DNA of 64,000 nucleotides from positions 24,453 through 88,452 of the forward strand of contig WBOU01000023.1 in the NCBI GenBank assembly GCA_009268125.1, in the 5' to 3' direction. Within the stretch, counting starts at the first letter, position 1. Each line of letters starts with the position of its first letter. Source of the DNA: Chloroflexia bacterium SDU3-3 (GTDB lineage Bacteria > Chloroflexota > Chloroflexia > Chloroflexales > Roseiflexaceae). Below, one piece after another: positions 51,900-61,034 of this stretch. A program made the translations under genes and the position numbers. The notes beneath the pieces are model-generated. The model did not search any database. It was given only the letters and a program-made list of their open reading frames with translations, and was not told the DNA's origin.

Positions 51900-52871
51900 A
51901 TGGCAAGCACGATGGAAGCGATGGCATGGAAGAGGAGCGAGTACGAGGCGCAGCGGGCCGAGGCCACCCGCCAGGAGCTGGCCGAGCGGATCGCCTGGGC
52001 CGTGCGCGAGGATGGCGTGGCCGAGCCGCTGCCCTGGCTGCGCCTGCGCCGCGCCGACGCCCCCACCGAGCTGGGGCACGGCGTCTCCGCCCCCTCGTTC
52101 TGCGTGATCGCGCAGGGCAGCAAGGAGATCCTGCTGGGCGAGAAGCGCTACCGCTACGACCCGGCCCACTACCTGATTACCACCGCCTCGCTGCCGATCG
52201 CCAGCCGCATCTCCGAGGCCAGCCGCGAGCAGCCCTTCCTCAACATGGTCTTCCACCTGGATGTGCCCCAGATCAGCGCCGTGATGGCCGAGGCGGGCCA
52301 CATGCTGGAGCGCGGCTGCCCGGCGGTGACGGCCATCGACGTGAGCGCGCTGGATATGGGCCTGCTGGATGCGGCGGCGCGCCTGATGCGCCTGCTGGAG
52401 AACCCCACCGAGTCGCGGCTGCTGGCCCCGCTGGTGCTGCGCGAGATCCTCTACCGCCTGCTGATGGGCGAGCAGCGCGAGCGGCTGGGCCAGATCGTGG
52501 CGCAGGGCGGCGCGGGCCAGCGCATCGCCGCCGTGGTCGACCGGCTGCGGCGTGAGTTCGACCAGCCCCTGCGCATCGACGAGCTGGCCCGCGACCACGG
52601 CATGAGTGTCTCGGGCTTCCACCACCACTTCCGCGCCTTCACCGCCATGAGCCCGCTGCAGTTCCAGAAGCAGCTGCGCCTGCAGGAGGCCCGCCGCCTG
52701 ATGCTGAGCGAGGGCCTGGATGCCGCCAGCGCCGGGTTCCGCGTGGGCTACAGCAACGCCTCGCACTTCACGCGCGAGTACAAGCGGCTGTTCGGCGCGC
52801 CGCCGCTGCGCGATGTTGAGCACCTGCGCGACGCCAGCGGCCAGCGCGCGGTGGCCCAGGGCGCGGTGTAG
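51900..52871 (+). CDS. AraC-family transcriptional regulator
   Basis: 323-residue regulator. The N-terminal cupin-like AraC_N domain (about residues 40-195: [32 protein letters not shown]) is followed by two HTH units ([20 protein letters not shown] and [18 protein letters not shown]). It reads away from the DUF2255-ADH-CMD-AKR genes and is the natural candidate to control them (inference). Several ATGs lie close together at the start; GGAG is only two bases from the first, so an ATG at 51912 is possible. Confidence 0.9.
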   Translation: MASTMEAMAWKRSEYEAQRAEATRQELAERIAWAVREDGVAEPLPWLRLRRADAPTELGHGVSAPSFCVIAQGSKEILLGEKRYRYDPAHYLITTASLPIASRISEASREQPFLNMVFHLDVPQISAVMAEAGHMLERGCPAVTAIDVSALDMGLLDAAARLMRLLENPTESRLLAPLVLREILYRLLMGEQRERLGQIVAQGGAGQRIAAVVDRLRREFDQPLRIDELARDHGMSVSGFHHHFRAFTAMSPLQFQKQLRLQEARRLMLSEGLDAASAGFRVGYSNASHFTREYKRLFGAPPLRDVEHLRDASGQRAVAQGAV

Positions 52872-52947
52872 CGGTATACTACCCCCGTGGGGCGCTGCGG
52901 CCCCCAGCCACAATGGTATCTTCCGCACTGTTGCGCGAGAGGAAATG

Positions 52948-54930
52948 ATGTCTGACCAATCAACCACCCACCAGCAGGCCGCGCTCTCGCTGCGGCGGCT
53001 GTGGCCGCGCCTGGATGCCCGCTGGCGCGACCAGACCACCCCCGAGGACTGGGCCGCCTTCGAGGCGCGGCTGCGGCGCGAGTGGGATGGCCTGTTCAGC
53101 CTGCTGCTGCCGATCTACGGCGGCCACTACGACTTCTTCTACCACCTAGAGGAGCTGATCTCCGCCGCCGCCGCCAGCTGGCTGGCCCGCCCCGAGTGGC
53201 TGAAGCAGCTGGACGCGCGGCGCGAGGCCGAGCCGGTCTGGTTTCAGTCGCAGCAGATGCTGGGCGGCGTGTGCTACGTCGACCTGTTCGCGGGCGACCT
53301 GTCGCGGCTGCGCCAGCACCTGCCCTACTTTCAGTCGCTGGGCCTCACCTACCTGCACCTGATGCCGCTGTTCGAGGCCCCCGATGGCAACAGCGACGGC
53401 GGCTACGCCGTGAGCAGCTACCGCCACGTCAACCCCGCGCTGGGCAGCATGGCCGAGCTGGCCGAGCTGGCCCGGGCCTTCCACGCCCACGGCATCAGCC
53501 TGGTGCTCGACTTCGTGTTCAACCATACCTCCGACGAGCACGAGTGGGCTAGGCGCGCCCAGGCTGGCGACCCCGAGTATGCCCAGTTCTACTGGGTGTT
53601 TGCCGACCGCGCCACGCCCGATGCCTACGAGCGCACCCTGCGCGAGATCTTCCCCAGCGTGCGGCGCGGCAGCTTCACCTGGCGGGCCGACATGCAGGCC
53701 TGGGTCTGGACCACCTTCAATAGCTTCCAGTGGGATCTGAACTACGCCAACCCCGCTGTGTTCCGCGCCATGGCGGGCGAGATGCTGGCCATCGCCAACG
53801 TGGGCGTCGAGTTCCTGCGGCTGGATGCGGTGGCCTTTATCTGGAAGCGCATGGGCACCAGCTGCGAGAACCAGCCCGAGGCCCACGCGCTCATCCGGGC
53901 CTTCAACGCGCTGGCCCGCATCGCCGCGCCCGCCATGCAGTTCAAATCCGAGGCCATCGTCCACCCCGACGATGTGCTGAGCTACATCAGCCCGAGAGAG
54001 TGCCAGATCTCGTACAACCCGCTGCTGATGGCGCTGCTGTGGGAGGCGCTGGCCACCCGCGAGGTGAAGCTGCTCGACCACTCGATGCGCACGCGCTTCG
54101 CCCTGCCGGATGGCTGTGCCTGGGTCAACTACCTGCGCTCCCACGACGACATCGGCTGGACGTTTGACGACGGCGATGCCCGCTGGGAGTGGATCGACCC
54201 CGACGGCCACCGCCGCTTCCTCAACCAGTTCTACATCGGGCGCTTCCCCGGCAGCTTTGCGCGCGGCGTGCCGTTTCAGGAAAACCCCGACACCGGCGAC
54301 GCCCGCGTCTCGGGCACGCTGGCCTCGCTGGCCGGGCTGGAGCAGGCCGTGCGCGGCGGCGACGCCCGCCAGATCGATCTGGCTGTGGGGCGTATCCTGA
54401 TGCTGCACAGCATTATCCTCAGCATCGGCGGCATCCCGCTGATCTACCTGGGCGACGAGCTGGGCCAGCTGAATGACTACCGCTACGCCGATGAACCGGC
54501 CAAGGCCGATGACAGCCGCTGGGTGCACCGCCCGCCCATGGACTGGGCTTGGAGCGCCGATGTACGCGCCCACCCCGAGACGCCCCACGGGCGGATCTAC
54601 GCCGGGCTGGTGCGGCTCATCCAGCTGCGCAAGTCGCTGCCTGCGCTGGCGGGCAGCGCGGTGGAGATCGTGGAGACCGGCAACCCGCACGTGTTCGGCT
54701 ATGTGCGCGCGGGCGCGGGGCAGCGCGTGCTGGTGCTGGCCAGCTTCAGCGAGCTGCCGCAGGCCGTGGGTGCCGACCTGGTGCGCATGTACAGCCTGGC
54801 CGCGCACCTGACCGACCTGGTGGGCGGCGGCGAGCATACCACCGCCGCGCCGCTGCAGCTTGCGCCCTACCAGAGCGTGTGGCTGGTGGTGGGGAAGGAG
54901 GGACCGTTGTCGTTGGGTGACATAAAATAG
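52948..54930 (+). CDS. amylosucrase (GH13_4)
   Basis: 660-residue enzyme that converts sucrose to alpha-1,4-glucan plus fructose. Catalytic residues D293 ([10 protein letters not shown]), E335 (FKSEAIVHP) and D400 ([10 protein letters not shown]) each lie exactly seven positions after those of Neisseria amylosucrase (D286, E328, D393), so there are no indels between them. The long N-terminal helical domain (1-100) and the block [14 protein letters not shown] are also typical. GAGAGG is five bases from the ATG at 52948. No signal peptide, so intracellular. A terminator-like palindrome follows. Confidence 0.93.
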   Translation: MSDQSTTHQQAALSLRRLWPRLDARWRDQTTPEDWAAFEARLRREWDGLFSLLLPIYGGHYDFFYHLEELISAAAASWLARPEWLKQLDARREAEPVWFQSQQMLGGVCYVDLFAGDLSRLRQHLPYFQSLGLTYLHLMPLFEAPDGNSDGGYAVSSYRHVNPALGSMAELAELARAFHAHGISLVLDFVFNHTSDEHEWARRAQAGDPEYAQFYWVFADRATPDAYERTLREIFPSVRRGSFTWRADMQAWVWTTFNSFQWDLNYANPAVFRAMAGEMLAIANVGVEFLRLDAVAFIWKRMGTSCENQPEAHALIRAFNALARIAAPAMQFKSEAIVHPDDVLSYISPRECQISYNPLLMALLWEALATREVKLLDHSMRTRFALPDGCAWVNYLRSHDDIGWTFDDGDARWEWIDPDGHRRFLNQFYIGRFPGSFARGVPFQENPDTGDARVSGTLASLAGLEQAVRGGDARQIDLAVGRILMLHSIILSIGGIPLIYLGDELGQLNDYRYADEPAKADDSRWVHRPPMDWAWSADVRAHPETPHGRIYAGLVRLIQLRKSLPALAGSAVEIVETGNPHVFGYVRAGAGQRVLVLASFSELPQAVGADLVRMYSLAAHLTDLVGGGEHTTAAPLQLAPYQSVWLVVGKEGPLSLGDIK

Positions 54931-55009
54931 CCTTTCTGTAGAAGCTATTGCTGCCGCAGCGATGACCGTCGCTTCCATCCGGTCGAATAGCGCCTACCAA
55001 CCAGCAACA

Positions 55010-55046
55010 CGGCGCGCTTCCTAGGAAGCGCGCCGATATCTCTTTT
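55010..55046 (+). terminator. terminator after amylosucrase
   Basis: A 26-base perfect palindrome (CGGCGCGCTTCCT / AGGAAGCGCGCCG) followed six bases later by five T residues, about 80 bp after the amylosucrase stop. The rest of 54931-55254 shows only a TGGTATGAT extended -10 for the tRNA at about 55233. Confidence 0.75.
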
Positions 55047-55254
55047 TATATACGGGTTTACCCAGCGTCCAAAGATACCTGTTTACTCCTTGCTAGAGGC
55101 TAGCGATGCAACATATAGTGGTGTGCTAGCAATCAATACAGCATATGTGCGCTGGTAGCGGTAAGGCCACCTGTATGCGGCCCCCATGCGTCAGGGATGG
55201 CAGCACAATCACTTGCGCGAAGTGCACACCCTATGGTATGATGGCGCACCGCAG

Positions 55255-55329
55255 GGGCCGCTAGCTCAATGGCAGAGCACGTCGCTCATAACGATAGGGT
55301 TGCAGGTTCGAATCCTGCGCGGCCCACCA
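55255..55329 (+). tRNA. tRNA-Met (CAT), elongator type
   Basis: Complete cloverleaf: acceptor GGGCCGC/GCGGCCC, D-arm GCTC-AATGGCA-GAGC, anticodon loop CTCATAA with anticodon CAT, T-arm GCAGG-TTCGAAT-CCTGC, encoded CCA. One anticodon-stem pair is C-A. The CTCATAA loop and GAGCAC context resemble elongator tRNA-Met; tRNA-Ile2 (CAT, lysidine) cannot be excluded. It is the probable attachment site of the transposon that begins about 25-35 bp downstream. Confidence 0.93.
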
Positions 55330-55365
55330 CCTCTGATCTTCCCCTGGGTTTGTTGTGTTGTGTTC

Positions 55366-55429
55366 CATAATTTCTGAGAGACTGTATCATAGTTTCTGAG
55401 AGACTCTGTATCATAATTTCTGAGAGACT
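55366..55429 (+). repeat. three TnsB-site-like terminal repeats
   Basis: An 18-base unit, CATAATTTCTGAGAGACT, occurs three times with spacings of 22 and 24 bases (the second copy has G for A at position 5). A TGTAT precedes copies 2 and 3. Position next to the tRNA and outside the tnsC gene fits a Tn7-like transposon end. Confidence 0.8.
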
Positions 55430-55529
55430 TTTTGAAACAAAGGGTTTTCCGTAGGCTTTCTTAGATTGCGTCTCGGTGCGGTAAGGAGGCTATTGTGTGG
55501 GTTTCTCTATAGGTCTAAACCTAACAATT

Positions 55530-56438
55530 TCACCGTTTCCATAGGGACTGTACTTTGTCGACTACCTCGTGTGTGATGATTCTCTTCTGCTCTCCGCGTA
55601 TTGGCCCCAGCACATAGTCGAGCTTCTGAACCAGCTGCTCAACAAGCCACCAATTGAGATCGGTCCAGCGGCCAAAGGTAATCAGTGTTTGGCGTGGGTC
55701 GACATCTGGGGCGAATGTGGCCTGTAGATGCTCCTGGATGATTTTCATGAGCACTAGGCCGCATTCTCTCACAGACATCAGATCAATCGTCAGATGATCA
55801 GGCCACGCGGTTCGTGTCTCTGGAGAGCGATTGAGCAGCGCGCTGAAGCGACTGTCTTCGATTTTCTCTGGCTCGACACGGGCGCATAGGACGAGTCCAC
55901 AGGTTGGCTTGTAGGTATAGCCGCGCCGAACAACACGGCGCAGGTGAAGCAGCGCGGTCAGGGTTTCATCATCCAGCACTTCGGCGCTCGTGATGACAAT
56001 CGCCTGGGGCTGGACCTCAGCAAATAGCGGGGCGATTTCTTCATGGAGCAGCGAGGCGATCTGCCGTTTGCTGTAGAGCGAGCGCGGCTTGCCTGAGCGA
56101 TGCGGGATGCGCTGCTCGGTCAAAAGGCAGTTCAGCTCTTGGAGGGCAACAAAAAGCTGGGTGAGCACGACGCTCAGGATCGGGATGCCACTCGTGCCCA
56201 ACGACTGCGCACGGATAAAGATTATCTCTTCAGGCTGCACGGTGGTGGGGCCAACCATGCGCTGATCAGCGCACGCTGCTTGCCACCACCAGTGGAGGAA
56301 ACGGGTTTTCCCCGAGCCTGATGCGCCGACGATGGGCACGATAGCACACTCAAGGACCGCAGTGTTGAGTAGCCGCGCACGCTCCTGGTGGTGCGGCAAG
56401 ACAACAAACGCATCGCGTAGCGGGCTGTGCACCGACAT
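55530..56438 (-). CDS. tnsC: TnsC/TniB-like AAA+ transposition regulator
   Basis: 302-residue AAA+ ATPase with Walker A in VGASGSGKTRFLHW (about residues 37-46). The Walker B strand reads AIVITSAEVLDDETL, lacking the usual Asp-Glu pair, and an arginine-rich sensor region follows. In Tn7- and Tn5053-like elements this protein links target choice to the transposase. AGGAG lies before the ATG at 56436-56438, eight bases after the tnsB stop. The length is typical of TniB/short TnsC. Confidence 0.85.
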   Translation of the reverse strand: MSVHSPLRDAFVVLPHHQERARLLNTAVLECAIVPIVGASGSGKTRFLHWWWQAACADQRMVGPTTVQPEEIIFIRAQSLGTSGIPILSVVLTQLFVALQELNCLLTEQRIPHRSGKPRSLYSKRQIASLLHEEIAPLFAEVQPQAIVITSAEVLDDETLTALLHLRRVVRRGYTYKPTCGLVLCARVEPEKIEDSRFSALLNRSPETRTAWPDHLTIDLMSVRECGLVLMKIIQEHLQATFAPDVDPRQTLITFGRWTDLNWWLVEQLVQKLDYVLGPIRGEQKRIITHEVVDKVQSLWKR

Positions 56439-56446
56439 ACCTGCTC

Positions 56447-58348
56447 CTATGAGCCTGCCTCTCTCAAAAGATCGTCGAAGGTCGGCATGCTCTCCCAGTC
56501 TACTCCCGTATCTTTTGGTGGAGTCGATTTTGCTGATGGTCGTGCCCCCGCTGTTTTACGGCGCGGCTTCCGCTTCCCTGCAACCTCTTCACTCGATGGG
56601 GGGATGACGGGCTTGACCAAAGGTTCCTCCGGTGTGGCGACTTCTTCGGGGAGCAACGGCTCCTTGGTATGCACATCCTTCATCAGTTCGCTTGGATCGA
56701 AGCTCTTGATAAATGGGAGAAGCTGTTCAGGTCTACTATCACCCTCCTCTTCCGCACGATTCTGCACCCACTGAAGCATCTGGTTATAGGTGGCCTCGTC
56801 AAATCTTTGGCTTCCGGAGGGAACCAACTCACACCAGTAGGGGTTATCTGGATCAAGGCATATCTGTGCCTTCCACCCTTTATCTTCTGGTGTGCGGTAC
56901 AAGGGTTCATCCAGCTTGATTGCTCGCATTGGGATGTGTTCGCGGCGTGTCAGTGCGAGCATCCATTGGAACATATCTTCGTTGGAGTCAATACGTGGCT
57001 CATACAGATCATTATCGATTCGGCATCCTGTCTTTGAGATAGCTACATCTTTATTCATTGACTCCGGAACCAGATGGAGCATGCGGCGAACGGGTGGGGC
57101 CGGCATTGCCTCGGTTTCCGTCCATAGCTCTGCACGGGTCTTTGTGCCGTTCTTTCGTGGTGGCTGCTGATTGAAGCGCTCAACCTCGGTTTGAATGTAG
57201 GCGCATAAGCGTTCAAACGTATACATCTCCGGATCTCGCTTTGCTGCCTGGATGGCATTAAACCCACCCTTCTCATCAACAAAGCTGGGAAGATCTTTGA
57301 GCAGTGCATCAAAGAGGGCAAGAAGGCGCTCGATTTTTCCTCGCCCCTGTGGTCGGCCAGGAATACTATTGGTGAGGGTCGTCATCCTCTCGAACTCTTC
57401 TGACAGATCCTCAAGCAGCTCTCTGAGCGTCATGAATTGTGAGCCATGGTCGGTGTAGACATACTCGGGTCGCACCTGTGCATAATACATAGCACTCGCA
57501 AGCAAGACGCCTACATCCTTTTTGGTGAAATCAGCCCGTTTCGGAAAACCTTCCTCATCGCGAATTATCCGGGGATAAATACCAGCCCGAACAATGTATT
57601 GAGAGTAATCATCCATAATCAATAGCAAAGTAACGGTGCATACCAATCCTTTATAGCGAACATAGATCGGCAGTGGGCGACCATCTATTTGCCATCGGAT
57701 ATTGGGCCGTCTAACATTATTGGGCAAGGTTGGCATCAGATGTTCTTCGAGATATTTCTTCCCAAATCGCGCACGGGCGACGACAATAGGATCTGCTATA
57801 TTCAGCCGATGAAGATAGCGGCGAGTTGATTGGAGTGATTTGGTGAACCCTGTAAACTTTGTCAAAATGTGATGGATAAAAGAAACGGTTGATTTTTTAT
57901 TTAGGGTTACTACATGGCCATCGTGACCACGCGAATGCTGCTTTCGATTGAGATAGAAGTAGCATATTATAGCTTCTTGCTCTAGGGACATGCGTGAGCC
58001 AGGGATCGGGCCACGTTTTGACTCTATAAATACGGTTATGTTCTGCTCACGCTCATACTTCTTTCTCCAACGATCTATGGTAGAAACGGAAACTCCGAGC
58101 GTATTTGCCGCCTCTTGTCTCAATCCAGAGCCATATAAGCTTCCATGTTCTGCCATCTCTGTAATGAGTTGCTTTATGACGGCTTCACGACGACGAAGCT
58201 CTTTCTCTGTCAGCCCTTGTGCTTTTAACCGGTTCTTCTGTTCTTTCGTCAGGGCATCAAGATCTTTGACCTTTCGACCTCGCTCCATCCTTGTGAGAAC
58301 AGGCGGTGTTGTTCCATAGTTCTGCGTTGTCTCAATTACATCACTCAT
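56447..58348 (-). CDS. tnsB: TnsB/TniA-like DDE transposase
   Basis: 633 residues. N-terminal DNA-binding helices (about 45-115; AANTLGVSVSTIDRWRKKYE) precede an RNase H-type core with the full triad: D222 in WQIDGRPLPI, D300 in VYTDHGSQF and E340 in GRGKIERLLAL. A beta-barrel (about 435-520) and a Pro/Lys-rich C-terminal tail (WESMPTFDDLLREAG) that probably contacts TnsC come last. The ATG at 58346-58348 has AAGGAG seven bases upstream and overlaps the preceding stop by eight bases, indicating translational coupling. GC is lower than in neighbours, a sign of transfer. Confidence 0.92.
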   Translation of the reverse strand: MSDVIETTQNYGTTPPVLTRMERGRKVKDLDALTKEQKNRLKAQGLTEKELRRREAVIKQLITEMAEHGSLYGSGLRQEAANTLGVSVSTIDRWRKKYEREQNITVFIESKRGPIPGSRMSLEQEAIICYFYLNRKQHSRGHDGHVVTLNKKSTVSFIHHILTKFTGFTKSLQSTRRYLHRLNIADPIVVARARFGKKYLEEHLMPTLPNNVRRPNIRWQIDGRPLPIYVRYKGLVCTVTLLLIMDDYSQYIVRAGIYPRIIRDEEGFPKRADFTKKDVGVLLASAMYYAQVRPEYVYTDHGSQFMTLRELLEDLSEEFERMTTLTNSIPGRPQGRGKIERLLALFDALLKDLPSFVDEKGGFNAIQAAKRDPEMYTFERLCAYIQTEVERFNQQPPRKNGTKTRAELWTETEAMPAPPVRRMLHLVPESMNKDVAISKTGCRIDNDLYEPRIDSNEDMFQWMLALTRREHIPMRAIKLDEPLYRTPEDKGWKAQICLDPDNPYWCELVPSGSQRFDEATYNQMLQWVQNRAEEEGDSRPEQLLPFIKSFDPSELMKDVHTKEPLLPEEVATPEEPLVKPVIPPSSEEVAGKRKPRRKTAGARPSAKSTPPKDTGVDWESMPTFDDLLREAGS

Positions 58349-60722
58349 ACCCATGCTCCTTGTGACGAATGAGCGGCAGATAGCGCACCGCATCAGCACG
58401 CTCGATGAAGAGGCCTCTCGCCCGGCCCCATAGGGCTGGCTGCATTCGTATGGATACCGGCTCCCCTGGCTCGATGGCCGCATCGCTGGCCCCGTAGGTG
58501 CGCCGCTCCCACGCGACCCCGTTGCGGATGGTGGTTGTCTGGCCAACGGCGGGGAGCAGCCACCCAGCGGCGGCAGTGGTATGCCCAGGCAGATCCACCC
58601 CGTGCGTGCGGAATCGCGGCGGGGCCTGCTTGACCTGGTGGGCGTCGAAGCAGGTGGTCGCGACCCACGTGCGGATATCCTGGGTCGCCTGGAGGATGGT
58701 GGCGTGTGGCGGCGGGGCGCGGTAGCGCCCGGCAACCAGTGGCGGCTGGTAGTGCCGCTGGAGCGCGTGGATAATCTGCCTGATTGCCGGAAAATCGCGT
58801 AGGTGCGTCTCTAGCGCGGTGAGCGGATGGAGGCCCGCAAGCAGCAGGTGTGTGGCCCGTTGAAGCACAGGGGCCTCATGGAAGGGCGGCGGGACATGGA
58901 TGTGCTCGGGGATGCCACGCAGCGGCCAGTGCCGCGTGGCGGGGTGGAAGATGGCCGCATACAGCGCGAGACCAATGTCCAATGCCGTCACCGCCTGGTC
59001 GGTCACCCAGAGGTCGACCGGGGTTGCGCCGCCCTGGTCGATGACTATGAGGGCGGTGCAGGTGGCACCCAGCGGGCGCTGGCTGGGGTCGACCAGCTGG
59101 ATGGGCAAGTCCAGCGGGATGACGAGCCAGTGCTCGTGGAGGCGGTCCACGCCCATCAGCTTGAGCGCGCGGCGCTGCGGGACACCGACGAGCCGTGGGA
59201 TATTGCCGCTGTTGTAGTAGTGATCTTTGGGGAAGTGCTGGAACAGTATAGTGATGATGTGCTTGGGCAGTCGGGGGAGGTTGTGTGCCTGCGTGTCATG
59301 GTTGACCTGGGCGGTGAGCGCCGCCATTGAGACGGTATCTTCGACACGCCCGATCTTCAGCATCCAGAGGTAGTTCCAGATCTCCTGATGGACGAGGTTC
59401 GCCCACTGCTGTTTGGGGATGAGACCAATCAGCCCGGAGATGACGAGGTTCCGAAACAGCCCATAGGCGGTGCGGGTCGGCATTCCCCAGCGCTGGGCGA
59501 TCTCCTGAAAGAAGGCATCGGGCGGCTTGCGGTGCTGCAGCCGTCGACGATAGCGGCTGGATGGTCCATCTTCTATCAGGCGGCGGAATGAGATGCCAGC
59601 CTGGCACTGGCGATTGGCCTCGACACATGCCCGCAGCCGCTCGATCACGACGGCCTGCGCTGTCTCGGGCATCCAGTCGATCACGGCGCGCGCCCGCTTG
59701 TGGAGATGACTCCACGAATAGTCGGCGTCCGGCAGATCCTGCTCCTGTCGACGCCAGCCGATCAGCCCCGGTAGCCCGTGCTGGAGCAGGATATCAAGGA
59801 GGATCGATGCCTGATCCTCGGTGCAGGGACGGTTCTGCGCCAGCGCGGCAACATACGCCGCACGTATGGGTGTAATCTGCTCCTGAAACCGACGGCGGGC
59901 GGGTGAACCGGGTGGCTGATGTATGATGCTCTCGTCGGCCAGGATGCTGTGTCCCTCCTGCCGGATTGCTCCGGTCTCGGTGAGCTGATAGCCGTCCAGC
60001 GTGCGAAGCAGGGCGACGACATCAACGCGCACACGAGCGGCCAGATCCCGTGGGTCATCAGCATCTTGAGAAAGCGTCTGGCACTCGCGCGCAACGCGCA
60101 GCAGCGCGCTGGCGTAGGGGTAGGACGATGCGGTCAGCAGGCCCACATCGCCCCAGGCACACCAGGCGCATGCAAGATCGCATGCCTGGCTTGCCGCGAC
60201 GATGGCTGTGGTACTCAAAACATGGGCGATGTGTGGAGCACCCGCCGGGTCGCGCAGCAGGTGGCGCTGGACAAAGCCTTCGGCCCATTTGGTCTTGTAA
60301 GGTGTGCTAGTCAGCACGGCGGCAAATTGGGCCTTCACCCGCGCCATGGCGGCAGCGTTGCGGCCACGATCCCCCGTCGGCTTACCGAAGGAGGGGTGAA
60401 AGGTCCCCACCTTCCAGAAACGGTAGAGCTGCTGCTCCTGCACCATGGTCACGAAACCAAGGTCGTGGGCGAGGGTCTGGAAGTCTTTCTCAGGCGCTTC
60501 TTTCGGTGCGGTGGTCGCCGTATAGCGCTGTTCCTGAACGGCGCTGACCTGCTCGTAGAGCGCCGCACGCAGAACATCGTCGGCAGTCGCCTCGGTGTAG
60601 GGCAGTCCCTGCGCACGCAGCCGCTGGATGGCGTATGCCCGCAGCGTCGCGCGGCGCGGCATGATGATCTCCAGCGCCTCGCGATCAAAGCCGTCTGCTG
60701 AGAAGAAGGGACCTTCCATCAT
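58341..60722 (-). CDS. catalytically degenerate TnsB-like transposase paralogue
   Basis: About 793 residues, first gene of the transposition operon. The RNase H-like region aligns with the adjacent TnsB: HWLVIPLDLPI versus RWQIDGRPLPI places I535 at the first catalytic Asp, and GIPEHIHVPPP versus RPEYVYTDHGS places P611 at the second. Their spacing (76 versus 78 residues) is kept. No equivalent Glu is evident. A Mu-type C-terminal barrel follows (about 730-793, TTIRNGVAWERRTYG, PGEPVSIRM). The long N terminus (1-500) has HTH-like segments and CDLACAWC. It probably binds DNA or targets without cutting. GTG at 60755 is an alternative start. Confidence 0.7.
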   Translation of the reverse strand: MMEGPFFSADGFDREALEIIMPRRATLRAYAIQRLRAQGLPYTEATADDVLRAALYEQVSAVQEQRYTATTAPKEAPEKDFQTLAHDLGFVTMVQEQQLYRFWKVGTFHPSFGKPTGDRGRNAAAMARVKAQFAAVLTSTPYKTKWAEGFVQRHLLRDPAGAPHIAHVLSTTAIVAASQACDLACAWCAWGDVGLLTASSYPYASALLRVARECQTLSQDADDPRDLAARVRVDVVALLRTLDGYQLTETGAIRQEGHSILADESIIHQPPGSPARRRFQEQITPIRAAYVAALAQNRPCTEDQASILLDILLQHGLPGLIGWRRQEQDLPDADYSWSHLHKRARAVIDWMPETAQAVVIERLRACVEANRQCQAGISFRRLIEDGPSSRYRRRLQHRKPPDAFFQEIAQRWGMPTRTAYGLFRNLVISGLIGLIPKQQWANLVHQEIWNYLWMLKIGRVEDTVSMAALTAQVNHDTQAHNLPRLPKHIITILFQHFPKDHYYNSGNIPRLVGVPQRRALKLMGVDRLHEHWLVIPLDLPIQLVDPSQRPLGATCTALIVIDQGGATPVDLWVTDQAVTALDIGLALYAAIFHPATRHWPLRGIPEHIHVPPPFHEAPVLQRATHLLLAGLHPLTALETHLRDFPAIRQIIHALQRHYQPPLVAGRYRAPPPHATILQATQDIRTWVATTCFDAHQVKQAPPRFRTHGVDLPGHTTAAAGWLLPAVGQTTTIRNGVAWERRTYGASDAAIEPGEPVSIRMQPALWGRARGLFIERADAVRYLPLIRHKEHGYE

Positions 60723-60884
60723 CGCAGCCTGACCTACTATCGTTCCCAGGGACACAGAATGATCGAGAGTCTAGCATAGCACTTGGCATGTTTCAAGGGG
60801 TAATATGCCCGTCTCTCAGGTTACAGCGTCGGGCGGGGATGTGGTGATGTGAGCATATTCCCTCGATGTTATGCGCACGCTACT

Positions 60885-60916
60885 AAACCGCAGAGAACTG
60901 TTATTCTCTGCGGTTT
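60885..60916. terminator. perfect hairpin before the recombinase gene
   Basis: Thirteen-base stem AAACCGCAGAGAA / TTCTCTGCGGTTT with a CTGTTA loop. An extended -10 (TGCTATACT, 60918-60926) directly follows, so the hairpin may separate transcription units or be an operator or recombination site for the tyrosine recombinase downstream. The 60723-61034 gap has no supported gene. Confidence 0.5.
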
Positions 60917-61034
60917 ATGCTATACTCATCCTATGACATGTGGAACGAAGTGATGATCCGAACGGGAGATCGGCCTGCCGCCCTCATTTCATATCTGCCC
61001 AGAATAACCGCTGAGAATATGGGACACCACCACA

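Larger units (their letters stand above)
55351..60825. mobile_element. Tn7/Tn5053-like transposon next to tRNA-Met (right end uncertain)
   Basis: The left end is marked by TGT-type termini near 55351-55363 and three direct copies of CATAA/GTTTCTGAGAGACT at 55366-55383, 55388-55405 and 55412-55429, typical of TnsB-binding sites. A minus-strand operon follows: catalytically degenerate TnsB-like protein, TnsB, TnsC-like ATPase. The only inverse-oriented match is GTCTCTCAG at 60811-60819, next to a TTACA (60821-60825). If that is the right end the element is about 5.5 kb; if not, it continues and the recombinase and NACHT genes are cargo. No target duplication was identified. Confidence 0.65.

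Noticed and set aside
55366..55429. Three spaced 18-base repeats considered as a mini CRISPR array
   Set aside because: Spacers are only 4-6 bases and no cas genes are present; the arrangement fits TnsB-binding sites.
58341..60722. Interpreting the 793-residue protein as TnsD/TniQ
   Set aside because: It lacks the TniQ N-terminal signature and zinc-finger pattern, while RNase H-like and Mu-type C-terminal barrel blocks align with TnsB.
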